From: Zonotrichia leucophrys gambelii
Taxonomy: Eukaryota > Chordata > Aves > Passeriformes > Passerellidae
NCBI RefSeq assembly: GCF_028769735.1
Contig: NC_088173.1
Span: 62,032,421-62,096,420 of the forward strand
Reading direction: 5' to 3'
DNA length: 64,000 nt
The number at the start of each line of letters is the position of its first letter. Position 1 is the first letter of the stretch. The position numbers and the translations under genes are program-made. The notes beneath the pieces were generated by a model. That model made no database searches. It saw only the letters and a program-made list of their open reading frames with translations, and had not been told where the DNA came from. Of this stretch, positions 1 through 11,998 are shown one piece after another.

Positions 1-1029
1 TAATTACTGTAAAAATTCATTCAATATAATTACATTAAGATGTGAGTGTATGAGAATAAAGCTCTGTATGCCAAAAAAAATCTTACTATGTATAAAATAT
101 CTCAGAAATATTGAACAAATAAATGAAATTCACATATTTCTTCCATAATTTTACCATCAGAGCTCAAAGAAACCACTTTTTCATATAAAATTAGCTGTGT
201 GAGAAATCATCTGTAGGCCAAAATATAATTTATTTAGAAAATAACATTGAGTGGAAGGTAACAAAAGCTTTGAAAGGTCATATATATAGTGCTATAGCAA
301 TTCTTGTCAACAATGGTCTTCACTATCAATTTATCAATTTTCTTTACCAATTCAATTCAAAATAAATAGAGATGTCTAAAAAACCATATAGAACTATTTT
401 GTAGAGCAGAAATATTTCATGTTGTAAGGATATTTAAATGAAAAATATGTAACCTTTCTGGCAACTTGCTACTGACTCTTCATTATTGTTATAAACTGAA
501 ATTAAAGAAAGCAATCAAAAGTCTGATTTTTAAAAAAAATATTTTCTGAGAGCAGGAGGAATTAAGATAACGAGGCAATTGCAAATTTGTCTTTGTGGAG
601 AGAGATGTAATGAGTTAGTAAGTCTAGAAATCATGTAAATGCTGCTTTACACAAACATATGATTATCAATGAATCCTTGCTTATTCTAGAACAAATCACT
701 TATTCTATAAGTGAAAAAAAGCTGCATCAACACAAAATAAATATGGCTATTTGGTTTTCTTTATAATAAATTCTATAGAGTTCACAATTTAAAATTAAAC
801 AAAATTAAACAAAATTAAACAATTGAACTTTGTGAGAATACCCTCTCTACTATTGGAGATGAGTTAAACACTACAAATGCACTGCTTTCAAACAGAGTTC
901 TTTGTTTTTTGTCCTTTGTATCCACACTACAAGGAGTTGCAGATAAGTGTGATACAACCCCCCTTCAATTTTTTCTCCTTGAAAAATCAGTTCTACAGAA
1001 AACGTGAAGGATTTGGAAACAGGTGGAAA
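1..1029. other. AT-rich unique sequence, no gene seen
   Basis: No convincing reading frame, RNA gene or transposon is visible. The only local structure is a short 10-bp tandem repeat (listed separately). The sequence is A/T-rich with many stops in all frames, as expected for avian intergenic or intronic DNA. Confidence 0.6.
791..820. repeat. 10-bp tandem repeat, 3 copies
   Basis: The unit AAAATTAAAC occurs three times in a row. This is a simple microsatellite-like expansion in AT-rich DNA. Confidence 0.85.
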
Positions 1030-1263
1030 GGATGAACTGGCCATTCATGGCTTGGACAGGTGTACTCTGCTGGATAAAGACACGGGTTGGATGGCAGCTC
1101 CAGAGAGTGGTGGTGAATGCAGTAAACTCCAGTTGGTGCTGTTCCCCAGGGCTCAGTACTTGGGCCAGTTCTGTTCAAAACCATTATCAACAATTTGATG
1201 AGGAAGGGGTGTATCCTCAGTAAGTTCACAGACACCAAGTTGGGTGGGAGAGCTTTTCTAATG

Positions 1264-1640
1264 TGCAGCCATGATATTTTCTGAAAATCTTTTCCTTAGG
1301 ATTTTTTCTCCGGAGAAGCTGAGAGGCCTCAGGAACAAAACGTAAACAATGGTTATCTGCTGCTGTGGAATGCAACAGCTGCACCTGTGATTGGTCTCAT
1401 AGAGTTGTTTTTAATTAATGGCCAATCAGTCAGCTGGCTGGGGCTCTCTGTCTGAGACACAAGCCTTTGTTATTCATTCTTTCTATTCTTAGCAAGCCTT
1501 CTGATGAAATCCTTTCTTCTATTCTTTTAGTATAGTTTTAATATAATATATATCATAAAATAATAAATCAAGCCTTCTGAAACATGGAGTCAGATCCTTG
1601 TCTCTTCCCTCATCCTCAGACCCCTGTGAACACCCTCACA
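1264..1640 (+). mobile_element. Solo LTR (ERVK-like, 377 bp) inside CR1
   Basis: The element begins TGCAGCC and ends CCCTCACA. It is flanked on both sides by CTAATG (1258-1263 and 1641-1646). A 6-bp duplication is the usual footprint of beta-like (ERVK, class II) retroviruses. Removing the element and one CTAATG rejoins the CR1 sequence cleanly. An AATAAA signal at 1562-1567 fixes the orientation as plus. No gag, pol or env lies beside it, so this is a solo LTR left after LTR-LTR recombination. The body matches an LTR family I recall from songbird genomes, but I cannot name the exact family from sequence alone. Confidence 0.9.
1562..1567 (+). terminator. Polyadenylation signal of the solo LTR
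   Basis: AATAAA lies about 70 bp before the LTR 3' end, the normal place for an LTR poly(A) signal. Confidence 0.7.
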
Positions 1641-4600
1641 CTAATGGAAGGTGGGAAGGCTCTGCAGAGGGATCTGGGCAGGCTGAATGGAGGGGCTGCA
1701 GAGAACTCTGTTAGGTTCAATAGGTCCTGCACTTGTGTCACAACAATGCCACATATCTCTATGGGCACAGGGAAGGGTGGTGTGAGAGCTGCTCAGCAGA
1801 AAGGGGTGTGGGGTGCTGTTTGACAGCCAGCTGGGTATGAGCCAGCAGTGTGCCCAGGCGGCCAAGAGTGCCAATGACATCCTGGCCTGTGTCACTGTAC
1901 TCAGCACTGCTTAGGCCGCACCTCAAGTATTGTGTCCAGTTCCAGGCCTCTCCCTTCAAAAAAAGACATCGAGGGGCTGAAGCAAGTCCAGAGAAGGGTA
2001 ACAATGCTGGTGAAGGGTCTGGAGCACAAATCTTACAAGGAGCAGCTGCAGGAGCTGGAGTTGCTCAATCAGAAGAGTAGACTCAGGGAGGACCTCATTG
2101 CTCTCTATGACCACCTGAAAAGAGGTTGTGGCCAGGTGGGGGGCAGTCTCTTTTGATGTGTCTCAAGCAACAGAACAAGATGAAAAGACCTTAAATTGCA
2201 CCACGTGAGATTCAGATTAGATATTAGAAAAAAAATCACACAAAGAGCGGGTAGGCTTTGGAATAAGCTGCCAGGGAGGTGGTGGAGTCACCACCTCTAT
2301 AAGTGTACAAGAATATCAGCACTTGATGATATGGTTGATATGATATGATGAAGTAGCACTTGGTGACATGGTTGAAGAGTGTTTATGGTGGTGTTGGGTT
2401 GATGATGGTCTTGAAGGTCTCTTACAACCCAGATGATTCTGTGTTTTGGTGTATGTATGCATTGGTTAGATGCAGAGAAAGGATTGTAAGCACACCCTTA
2501 CTCTTAGACTCAGATGACTGTGCCTTGACAGTAATAAGAAAAAAATAATAGTTGAAAAAAAAAAAACCCTCCCAAACCAAACTACAAAGGTCAGGAAAGC
2601 CATATCAAGCCTCTTTTGTGTCTCATGATTTTACAGTAAAAACATCTAACCATAGTAGTGGGCTGTCTGGACAATCTAATGCTGCTGTGTGATTGGTGAA
2701 TTTTGGAAGCACAACAAAGTATATCTGCACCCCTGTTCAACATTCAGAAGGAATATAAGCAGGCTAAATTAATGTCTGGACAAAAAGAAAAATCCTTGAT
2801 TAATTTTTTGGGGATTCTAGGGTTTTGTGTGAGACATAATGACATGAACATGTGTGGCAGCCTCTTGCAAGAATTTTTAACATACTGTTGGTAAGTTTGA
2901 GTGCCTCATATTTTTCTATTTCAATGTTCTTTGGGATTTAAATGACAGTTGTTCTGGATATACAAAAGGGGAAACAAACCAAAAATCAAAGTAAGCAAAA
3001 TAAGAAAAGGAGAACTCTACCCTCCCTGAAATAAAAGCAAACAAAGCACACCTCACAACAGAGTTTCATCTTCTGTCTTTGGCCAGATTCCACAAAGGTA
3101 TAAGGCTGTTCAAATCATCATGATCAAGGGAAAAAAAGTGCTCAAAACTTGTATTCCCCACAAAGCAACACGAGAGAAAAATAACCCCTCTCCCATCAAA
3201 ACAACTACTGTCATAAATTTGCAGAAAACAACAAAAAAGGATAGTATTTTATAATAAAAATTTAAATGCGAATCTAAAACTTTCATCTATGTTCTTGCTG
3301 CCTTAACATGAATTTTCATCTACAACAAGTTCTGAATTTGTACTGCCATTTCAGAGTGGGTTTGGTTTTTTTGTTCTGTTTTTACTCCCTCAGGGACTCT
3401 ATAACCTTCCATAATGCAACAGTCTTTTTTCCTTCCCTTTTAAGTATTTTCTTAGTAAATAGCAAGGAAAATTAATCTTAAATGTATAATTTAAATTTTT
3501 TAAAGTCAGTTCCATTAGACTCTTTCAAAGGCGTGATTCACAGTTTCTGCATATTTGGGACTGTAATGCTTCAGAAATTCTCCATGACTACTTAGCACTG
3601 CACTTTGTACTAATATACTTAATTTTGTTTCTATTCAAGTCTTTCAGATAACCTCATTCTTCTTGGTGTACATTTCTTTCTGTATAAAATCTTCCAGATG
3701 TGTTTCACTTGAAGATTTTCTTAGTGCATCCCTTCTTTATTTTTCCTTTTGTGTAAAGAAGACTGATGAAAACATTCAATGAAATTATTCCCATTTATTT
3801 CCAAAACTGCGTGAATACCACTTTCCCTCTGTGAACCTACAAAAGCAGACCTTTGGCAATAATTTCTTCCCAAAAATCAATATGATTAGTCTGGAGGAAA
3901 TTAGGTATTGACTAAAATGCAAAAGCTGCTGCCTCCATGAAAAGACATTGCTGGCCTTGATATATGCATGACACATCACTTATTCTCCTCCCATATTCAG
4001 TCAGATAATTCTTTATTTTGGATCTCAAAGACTGTTTACTGTGAGGCAGTTTAACAAAAACCAATTTGTTAAAATATATTTTCTTCCTAAAATATTGAAT
4101 ACTGAAAAATATTATGCATTATTTAAATTTAATTTCTACTATTTTTCAACTAAATTTGTGAGACCACTGCAATTTTTTTGTTTTCCTTTTAAACTTAATT
4201 GTATCCTGGAAAATGCCACTTTGCAGAAGCACCATTTCTTCAATTTAAGTTTCACAGTCACCCTTTTTTAAATTTTATTATTTTCTCTTCTGCATGGCAA
4301 TTTTGTTTGTGACAACTATAATTATATATACATTTGAATAAAATTGAAACACTGGGGAAAAAAGATGAGTTACCTTTGTACTTTTTATTTCAGAGATTTG
4401 TATGACACCTCCTTCCTACAGCCAACATACCACAAGGCAGTAATTTCTCTGTCTTTCTTCCCATCTGCTTTTAGTGAAATATTTATTATGAACTAACATC
4501 TCTTTTGATACAAGCACAGAGATTCATGAAAAGTCTTGTTTTAGCCACCTGAATGCCAAAATTATGTTTTCAGTTCCAAATGTTATAATATTAAGTAGAA

Positions 4601-4854
4601 TTGCCTTTCCAGGATTTTTCTGAGGTACTTTTTCAGGATTATGAAGATGCCCAAAAATAGTTAGTAGTTTTATTTTGTAAACAATAAACAATTTCTTCTT
4701 TTGCCAGAAAAAATAGGAAGAAACATGATAAAATGAAATTATTTTCAAAAGCCATTCTGAGGGTCTCTATCTGCAGGTAAAAATAAAAGACCAAAACAAA
4801 AACCCACCTGATCTTGTTTAGCCAATATAGTCATAGTACTAAATTAGTTCAGAT

Positions 4855-4965
4855 TCTTATATTAATTATTTTAATTATTAATTTAATTTAATTTAAAACT
4901 AATTATAAATATAATTAATTTTATATTTTAAAATAAATGTAAAATTTATTTGTATTTATTTTTTA
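4855..4965. repeat. AT-only low-complexity tract
   Basis: About 110 bp is composed almost entirely of A and T, with repeated TTAATT/AATTTAATT words and several short self-complementary pieces. It is likely low-complexity DNA. Confidence 0.7.
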
Positions 4966-5623
4966 GCAAATCAGAATTTGCTGATTTGCTAGCACAGCAC
5001 TCAGGATGTCAACAGCAGTATACATGGTGTATAGTTAAACAGTTCATTAAATCTATGTATTTGTCTCCTTTTGAAAGTTCTATTGTTCTCTGAAAACAGA
5101 GAAGACCATATATGACAGTGTCTCTGCTTTCTCTCCTGTGAAAAGTCCTTTAAAATTAAATGCTTAATATAAAAGCGAAAAAAGGCCAATTATACTAAAA
5201 ATATTTCTGGGTAAATTAATTTCTTTATTAAGAAAAAAAACTAAAACTAAGAAATTTCCACCTAAATTTAAAAAAAGAAAAAGAATACACAGGCTTCTAT
5301 TTACTTCTTCCTTAAATCAGCTGTAAATAAATGTTGACTATTTTATGGTCACTGAAGAGAATAAAACAGTTTTCAACCTTCTAATTATTGTTAAACTATA
5401 AAATGCTATTCTCATATCATTGGGTTATCAAGCAACAAGCCACTAATAAAGTTTAATTTATAATTAATGTTCTGCTGTCAGGCTAAATGGAAATGGTTCA
5501 TCCCATCAATTTGCTGGTTCAAGAGTGCTGTTAAACTACAGTGCTATCATCAGGAATTTTTAATTCCCCCTGGACAAATTTTCATTGACAGAGTAAGCTA
5601 GGTGTTAATTTTTCCCATTGCAG

Positions 5624-5833
5624 TCTTGTGTTCTAGTATTCAGAATGGTACCCATGTTAGAGGGAAAGTTGAAAATCTTATATATACTGCAAGGTTCTCT
5701 TTTCCTTTCGTATGCTTGTGGGTATGATAGTAGCAGAGAGAAGATATTCACAGCACCTATTTCAGTGTGTTGCCTAAATCAGAGTCTCAGTCTTCCTAAA
5801 TTTCCTCTTCAGCAGTCATTGTGGCTAACATAG
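5624..5833 (+). other. Exon-like segment with consensus splice sites (candidate)
   Basis: The segment follows an acceptor-like TTTTTCCCATTGCAG and is followed by the donor-like ATAG|GTAAGA. It is 210 bp long, and one frame is open for 69 codons with a TAG as the very last codon before the donor. I recognise no domain. A stop exactly at an exon end is unusual for internal coding sequence, so a non-coding exon or pure chance is more likely than a protein-coding exon. Confidence 0.15.
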
Positions 5834-6344
5834 GTAAGAAGCACTACCAAAAGAAATAAGTTAAGAAAAGAGATCAAACAAAACATATGGGAAAATTAGG
5901 TTATAAGGACAAGCACTGTAAGCAAGGGAGGCTATTAGTTGACAGCCGTGGATGCCCAGGAAACTCGTGCTGGATCAGCAGCTAGGGCACTGGGAAAAGC
6001 AAGCTCAGGGTAAGACCACTCATATAATCTACCTGCAGGTATTCAGGACCTGGTTTAACTCTTCTAGAAAAGGTGAATTCTTCCTTTCATCAGTAATCAC
6101 ATGAAGTATCTGCAAAAAAATAGGACATTCTGTGAATATATCAAACACATAGAATAAAAAATTAAAATAATTGTATTTTTTTGGGGGGGGAAACAGCTGA
6201 AAATAACAAACATCTTAGAAGTTCAGTAAGACTTGAATAATGAGGTTTTCCTTTTTTTGTGGAAACCCTAGTGGTTTCATATAGAAAAATTTACAATTTT
6301 CTTTAAAATAAAAAGGCACAGTGTTTTTGGGGTGTTTTTTTTGG

Positions 6345-6362
6345 TTTTTTTTTTTTTTTTTT
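6345..6362. repeat. Poly(T) run (18 T)
   Basis: An 18-base T homopolymer follows G/T-rich sequence. No target duplication or retrocopy body was recognised next to it. Confidence 0.85.
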
Positions 6363-6766
6363 GTTAGCTTGGAAGCTGCTTCACTAGGAATGCAGTACCT
6401 CTGATAACAAACACCTAATAAGGATAATGGAAAATTTTGTAATAAACTACAGCGTATTTACTGATAATGCGGGTGCTTTTTAAGAGTGGTATGTTAAGCA
6501 CTATCCAAAAGCTTATATCAATGACAAATTAATTCATTGTTCTCTATATTCCTTAGCAGATTTTTGCAATATTATCCACAACTTTCCCTAAGTTATTCAG
6601 GAATTTATAATGACGTTGTTTGATTAATGCTCACTGAAAGTAAAATTCCATGCATTTGCATTTTCCTTGTTTCCTTCTTTTTCCTTAATCTTGTTTAGGG
6701 TTTTTTCAGGGGGAAGTGGGTGGGGGGAGGAGTGTTTATGTGATGAAATCAGTCAGCTGCATCATG

Positions 6767-7307
6767 TGTCCTGGTGCAACCCCATAGGACAATGAAGACC
6801 CACAGAGCTGCTCGCTTACTCCCAAAACCCAGCAGGGCAGGGGAAGTGAAGTGCAAGGGAACAAGTGAGAAAACTCATAGGTGAAGACAAGAACAGTTTA
6901 ATAATTGCAACCAAATAAAAGGAGGAAGGAAATTAAAAAGGGAAGAGAAATAAAACCCAAGAGAGATAAGTAATGCAAATGAAAACAGTTCCTCTGCCCC
7001 AAATGACTGAAGCCCAGCCAGGCCGTGAGCAGCTCCTGCCCCAGCCAACCTTGGCCCACCTTTTGTGCTGAGCATGAAAGCAGAGTATGGGCTCTGCCTT
7101 GTGTCACTTGGGGTCAGCTGTGACCCCCTTGTACCCCCCTAACTGGGTGAGGTGAGAGGCAGAAAAGGCCAAAATGTTGTGCAAGCACTGAATAGCAATT
7201 ACTGAAACATCCCGGAGTTATCAACGGCATTTCAGCACAAATCCAACCAGAGCTTCATTCTAAGTGCTGGGCAGAACAGTAACTCTATCCCAGCCTGAAT
7301 CAGCACG
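6767..7307 (-). mobile_element. ERVL-type LTR, minus strand, degraded
   Basis: Read on the minus strand, it starts TGCTGATTCAGGCTGGGATAG and ends near GGTTGCACCAGGACA. It contains the features of the widespread avian ERVL LTR: a GCTGGGATAGAGTTA start block, a CTTTTCTGCCTCTCACC block, an ATTAAACTGTTCTTGTCTTC poly(A) region and a GAGTTTTCTCACTTGTTCCC block. It aligns over its length with the plus-strand LTR at 58224-58815. The TATA motif seen in that copy (CATATAAAG) is replaced here by CACAAAAGG, so this promoter is probably dead. I found no matching 5-bp target duplication (TCATG versus TATTC), which fits an older, decayed copy. No internal retroviral sequence adjoins it. Confidence 0.85.
6897..6902 (-). 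terminator. ATTAAA poly(A) signal of the minus-strand ERVL LTR
   Basis: TTTAAT on the plus strand reads ATTAAA on the minus strand, in the conserved 'ATTAAACTGTTCTTGTC' context of this LTR type. Confidence 0.55.
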
Positions 7308-7906
7308 TATTCTGAGACTGAAATACTTAGCATTGTGAACACAAATTCATGAACATACTACTTAAAATTAAAAGGTTTGCAGTTTGGAGAAAATTAACTG
7401 TTATTTATATAACAGTCCAGAAATACACTGAATATTATTTCAGATAGATGAAGCAATTTCTTAATGACATATGGTCCTAACACTTTGTAAAACAGTGGAA
7501 AACATACAGCTACCCTGTGAGACAGAGTACTTTAACTCTTTTAGTGATTAATTTTATTTGTTTTACACAAATATTGATATAATTCAGGAAGAAAGAGGAA
7601 GCAATACTAGGCCATGAAGTTTGTGTAGTATTCACAAGCCAGAGTTATTTACTTTTCACCACCCCTTGACAGAAAAAGTGGAATCCACAACTGTGAATTT
7701 AAAGATGAGACATCTCAATATCACTGAAATGAGGTACTTTGAAGTCTAGTTCCAGAAAGAAAATATTCTGCAGGAATGAATCATCATCTGCAAAATCTGA
7801 TTTCATTCAACATTCCCCTTTTGAGAAAGCTTTAGTAGTTTTTATTGTGTTCTTTACTCGCACTATAACTGAAGTGCAAAATTCAAACTCAGTGTATCAT
7901 GTTGCT

Positions 7907-7927
7907 TATATATATATATATATATAA
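7907..7927. repeat. (TA)n microsatellite
   Basis: About ten TA units. Confidence 0.9.
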
Positions 7928-8868
7928 ACTCAACTGACTTTTACTAAAATACTTAGAGAGTTAAACTCATTATTGATGTTCATCCATGAGAAGTACATAA
8001 TAAAGATCCAGACAGCCTAGTAGTCACTGTATAACCATAACCTTTTGAATCAATTTAGACTAGAGGAAGTCATTCTTCAGCTTAAAACTTTAGTTGAGAA
8101 TCAGTGAGCTGGAGACCCATATTGTGGAAGGAAACTGATGTATCCTGACTCTGAATTTGCTCTTAGATGCTTTAATGGATATACCATTCACTGTAGGAAG
8201 AGATACATTTCAAATGTTCATTGCATTTTTTCATACAGAACTGACTTGTTTTCATGTCAATTTATGTCTCACAATATAAGAAGGCTTATGAAAAATCAGA
8301 AAATCTTAAGCTTACCCATTACATGCCTGGGTTTGGTTTTATTTCCCCTATTATTAGATGTATATTCTCTACCTCCGAAGAAAATGTGCTGTGATGAGAA
8401 AGATTGTTTTGTCACTGAAAGATCAATAATGTGCTTGGATTTTAGATCAGTTCTTCATTCTGTTTCAAAGTGACTACATTTATACATAATGCAGAATGAT
8501 GACCTTTTGCTAAGTAAATATGAGGCTCTTCTATTTTTCTCCAGAGTTTTTAAACAAATATTTGTGGTATTGGTTATTTTGATTTGCTTATTTATATGAT
8601 CTTGTCTGGGTCACCCTGTATTTATTTTTGAGAACCGAGTGTTTACTAGGAAATGTAGATATTTCTCTGATAAATATAGTTCTTTTCAACACATTTCACA
8701 TAATAAGCATTGTTACTTAGGTTGCCTTACATTTTTTCCCCCCACCTCAGATAAAACAGATGTCAAAGGGGTGCTGTATGTTTAACTTTTACCATTTAAT
8801 CCTAAAATAAACATCTATAATCATAGTGCCTAGAGCTTCAAAGACACCAAACAAGAATTTATTTAAAA

Positions 8869-8883
8869 TACACACACACACAC
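8869..8883. repeat. (CA)n microsatellite, short
   Basis: About seven AC/CA units. Confidence 0.85.
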
Positions 8884-9184
8884 TTTACATTGGAAAGCAC
8901 CGCTTAGAACTAAGATGTTTTAAACTATCTGCATTCCCCTTAAAATGTAAATTTGAAAAAAACAGGGATTAATTATTCTTTTTTTAGTAAATATATCTTT
9001 CTTTCCTGTTTTATGTACATCAAAATGTTGTATTCCTAATTTATTTTTTTTCAACAAATTAAATCATGGTTTGCTCAGAGAATTTTTTGCTTAATGTATT
9101 TTATTCTCTTGGTTTTGTTAAAATACAGAGGCCATAAACTAGTCTTTTACTGACTTGAATCAAGGAGAGTTAGGAACTTGCAGC

Positions 9185-9312
9185 ATAGAATCATAGAATC
9201 ATTTCATTTGGGAAAGAAGCTCAAGATCATTGGGTGCAAATGCCAGCCTAGCCCTACCGAGACCCCCACTAACCCATGTGCCCAGGTGTCACATCTAGAC
9301 ATGTCTGCTTGT
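9185..9312 (-). mobile_element. CR1 LINE 3' end, minus strand
   Basis: On the plus strand it begins with the 8-bp tail repeat read in reverse (ATAGAATCATAGAATC). The reverse complement of the CR1 3' untranslated region follows: TTTGGGAAAGAAGCTCAAGA, then a recognisable 'cccaggtgtcacatctaga'-like stretch. Only about 125 bp of the 3' end was copied, the usual heavily 5'-truncated form. No coding sequence remains. Confidence 0.92.
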
Positions 9313-9345
9313 CTATTTCCCTTAGTTCTCTGAAACTACAGTCTA

Positions 9346-9520
9346 GAGGTCTGTATTCCTTTGAAGAATTTCTTGATTTCTGTCTTGTGGAAGGACCTAA
9401 ATTTTCTGAATAATTTAAAAAATATCTTCTATACATCCTTCTAAAATGTGCGTCCTTCTAAAAATGTGTGTCCTTCTAAAAGACAGAAATCAAGAAATAC
9501 TTCAAAGGAACACAGACTTC
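9346..9520. repeat. Inverted repeat, 41-bp arms, 93-bp spacer
   Basis: The left arm is 9346-9386 and the right arm is 9480-9520. The reverse complement of the right arm matches the left arm at all but a few positions, sharing the core TTCCTTTGAAG and ATTTCTTGATTTCTGTCTT. The spacer holds a 17-18-bp tandem repeat. It could be a palindromic terminal piece of an old DNA transposon or a local fold-back duplication. No transposase ORF lies inside or beside it. Confidence 0.85.
9437..9480. repeat. 17-18-bp tandem repeat, about 2.5 copies
   Basis: The units CCTTCTAAAATGTGCGT (9437-9453) and CCTTCTAAAAATGTGTGT (9454-9471) are followed by a partial third copy (9472-9480). The tandem lies inside the spacer of the inverted repeat. 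Confidence 0.85.
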
Positions 9521-11119
9521 TTAACAACAAAACCCTTTAAAATTAACTGTCTCTATTTGATTTAGTGAAATAGACACACCAGAAGTTGGTATCTGAAGGT
9601 CCATCCAATTCTATATACTACTACTGGCATATTACATAAACCACCAAAAAGTTCTAGGGAAAACAGATTTTTTTGGAGCTGAGACTCTGCCTGATCCTTA
9701 GCCTAAAAATACATGTTTTGATATTATAAAGGAATTCCCTCAGTATTAAGTCAATTTAAAAATCCATAGTACATTTTTGACTGTAGCCAATAGTTGATTT
9801 TTAGAGAAAGAAGGATGAGTAAGAACAGTGTAGAATGACCTAAAGATATCAGCAAGCTTTAATTCCTTCCAGGCTCTTAGCATTAATGTAGTATTTATCT
9901 TTCCAAATTCAGATAGTCAATCTTTTGATTTTGTATAGTCCTTTCTTATAAATATGAAGGACAGTATTCACGTGACTGATTTTTTCTGTCCTTTTAAAGG
10001 CTGAAGTTTTGCCAGCTTTCTCTTCTATGCTGAAGGACCGGGCTTGCTTTATTTATTTCAGAAGGAAATATTTGTTAGAAATACGCTTCTGTTTCCATTT
10101 GCTAATTTTGACCTTGACTGCACTTTGAAAAAATACTGCCTCTAGTTCAACAGCTGTGTATCTGCCCATAATTCATGAAAGGACATAGTGAGTTCAAGCA
10201 TAGACATGGTCCAGAAATTTTCATGACAAAAGGATAAAATACTGCTCAGTACAGTAGTTATAGTTGTGAAGACTCAGATTATCAATGCTTTAATTATCTG
10301 GAATGAGCCTGTCTTCTCTTGAAATGTGATACTAGGAATAGTATATGTTGTGTTTATATTTTTTTTTGTTACAAAAATTGTAATCCCCTTGCAACCATTA
10401 ATGTTACAATCCTCAAAACACCCAGAAAAGGTTGAGAAATATTGTCATTTTGGACAAATAGTAAAGCTCACATGCAGAAAAAGTAAATCTTTTAGAAATA
10501 TTTAGGTATGCAAAAAATGTAAAATAGGACTAAGTACTCAATAAGAGCACAATGTTTTGTCTGACAGGGTTTTGAAAATTAGCAGGGACTAAGGCAAGTA
10601 CAATATGCTGAGAGTGCATAAACTTGAAGTGCCTATTTTGTTAGAGGCAACTGAATTACTGATTGAGTTTTTTCATCTGTTTGTTTGTTTAAAGACCAGG
10701 AACAGGAGAGGAGGAGAGAGCTTATATTCACTTCTTCTGTGGCCACATGAGTCAGCAGCTCTGGCCCTCCTTTTTGGCTGGGCCTTGTTAGTCTGCAGGA
10801 ACATATTCTAGCTACTAGACTACTGAGCCAGGGAGTGCAAGGCAGCACTGTGATCTGTACACTAATCCAGGCTTCGTATGGAGCCTTGGATAAAAGCAGG
10901 AATTATTTAAAATGAGAAGCTATGTTTTGACTCTTCTAACAAAATGGAAAAAATATTAAATTCCGTAGGTACTTGTTGTCCTCTTTCTCCCCACAAGGCA
11001 CTTACCCCAGCTGAAAAGCAGCCCAATCTTTACAATGGGAAATGGGAGCACCCCTCTATGCCCCTTCTGCCAAAGTAGCAGCAGCATCTCCAGGGCCTTC
11101 ACTGCAACAAGGCAAGTGC

Positions 11120-11230
11120 AGACGTAAAATACCTTCTGACTCTGAGTACCTAAATGCATTTGAATAACCCTCTGGGTCTCAGATACCTATCTTGTACTGC
11201 AGATACCTAAGTGCATTTTTGGATCTCACT
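11120..11230. repeat. Possible ancient sauropsid dispersed repeat
   Basis: Three diverged copies of an AGATACCTAA-like word lie at about 11144, 11181 and 11201. They occur in the contexts 'GTACCTAAATGCATTTGAA' and 'GATACCTAAGTGCATTTTTG'. The wording resembles an old 'gcacctaaatacctttgaaaatctgggcc'-type repeat I recall from reptile and bird genomes. The identification is from memory and weak. Confidence 0.3.
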
Positions 11231-11802
11231 ACTAGTATTTATTGATTTCAACAGTACTTTAATGCTCTGCTGCTTTTGAAATTCTATTCATCTTCTATCT
11301 GTATTTTTAGAGAGCTATTGCTTTTAAAACCCATCACGCAGCAAAAAAATCTGAACCTGGATTATCTGAATCACAGGATGGCCAATCTAATCAATGATGC
11401 GGACTTCCTCACCAATCTGCATCTTCTAATGTTCATACAGTTAAATAATAAAAGTCTATTCCAATAGCCTGAGTAAGTCCGTGTACCTAATTTAATAACC
11501 TCAGTGAACCAAAATGTCAGTTGATGAAAATAACTATTTTGCACTATATATCCCATTTTTATTTCCAGATATTTTAATTTCTTTTTGAGGTATACATTTT
11601 TTCTTTTTACATTTTTCCCCAATGGGACAGTTAGACTTAATCTAGAATTTGTGGAAATACAGCCATTGCCTATTCACTTAGTTTTATGTCAGCACAAAAG
11701 CACTGATCCTTTTAGGAAAATGTATTAAAAAATTGAGTAATATATATTGGAGTAAAAACCTTTTATGGTTAAAATTTTATTTTTCACTGTAGAGGTACTA
11801 AT

Positions 11803-11818
11803 AACAACAACAACAACA
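11803..11818. repeat. (AAC)n microsatellite
   Basis: Five AAC units. Confidence 0.85.
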
Positions 11819-11953
11819 CAGGAAGATTTTTTGTCAAAAAAAAAAAAAAGACATTTTAAACATGTTGAGGTAACATGAAATGTCCATTCTTTCTTATGAT
11901 GGTTATTTTGCCCAGAAAAAAAATCCCAAAACTTGCAGAAATTCCATAATATC

Positions 11954-11998
11954 TTCCTATAAGGATTTCCTATAAGGAAAAAATCCTTTTTTATAAGG
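11954..11998. repeat. 13-bp direct repeat with adjoining palindrome
   Basis: TTCCTATAAGGA occurs at 11954-11965 and again at 11967-11978, followed by AAGGAAAAAATCCTT and a further TATAAGGA. This local duplication could fold into a small hairpin. Confidence 0.7.

Larger units (their letters stand above)
1030..2443 (+). mobile_element. CR1 LINE, 5'-truncated, split by a solo LTR
   Basis: This is the 3' part of a chicken-repeat-1 (CR1) non-LTR retrotransposon. It covers the end of the reverse-transcriptase ORF2 and the 3' tail. Frames around 1932-2156 read peptides typical of the ORF2 C-terminal region (KDIEGLKQVQRRVT, KGLEHKSYKEQL, LREDLIALYDHLK), broken by frameshifts and stops. The 5' part (1030-1257) carries the 'gttccccagggctcagtact' segment and stops at 'accaagttgggtgggag'. 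The sequence resumes after the LTR at 'ggaaggctctgcagaggg', exactly where the family consensus continues. The 3' end, near 'gattctgtg', matches the short tail of avian CR1. The copy is clearly dead: it has small deletions, internal stops and an insertion. Family membership is confident; the subfamily is not assigned. Confidence 0.93.
2444..6766. other. Unique AT-rich stretch, no gene recognised
   Basis: Only chance ORFs (under about 80 codons) are present. The stretch contains a very AT-rich tract (4855-4965), a poly(T) run (6345-6362) and one exon-like segment (5624-5833), each listed separately. I saw no transposon end, RNA gene or protein family. Confidence 0.55.
7308..9184. other. Unique sequence with two microsatellites, no gene
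   Basis: No gene or transposon was recognised. A 111-codon ORF at 8138-8473 has no recognisable domain and no family resemblance, and I treat it as chance. A (TA)n run at 7907-7927 and a (CA)n run at 8869-8883 are the only clear local repeats. Confidence 0.55.

Noticed and set aside
8138..8473. 111-codon ORF as a gene
   Set aside because: No domain, no splice or promoter context; the length is expected by chance in 64 kb over six frames.
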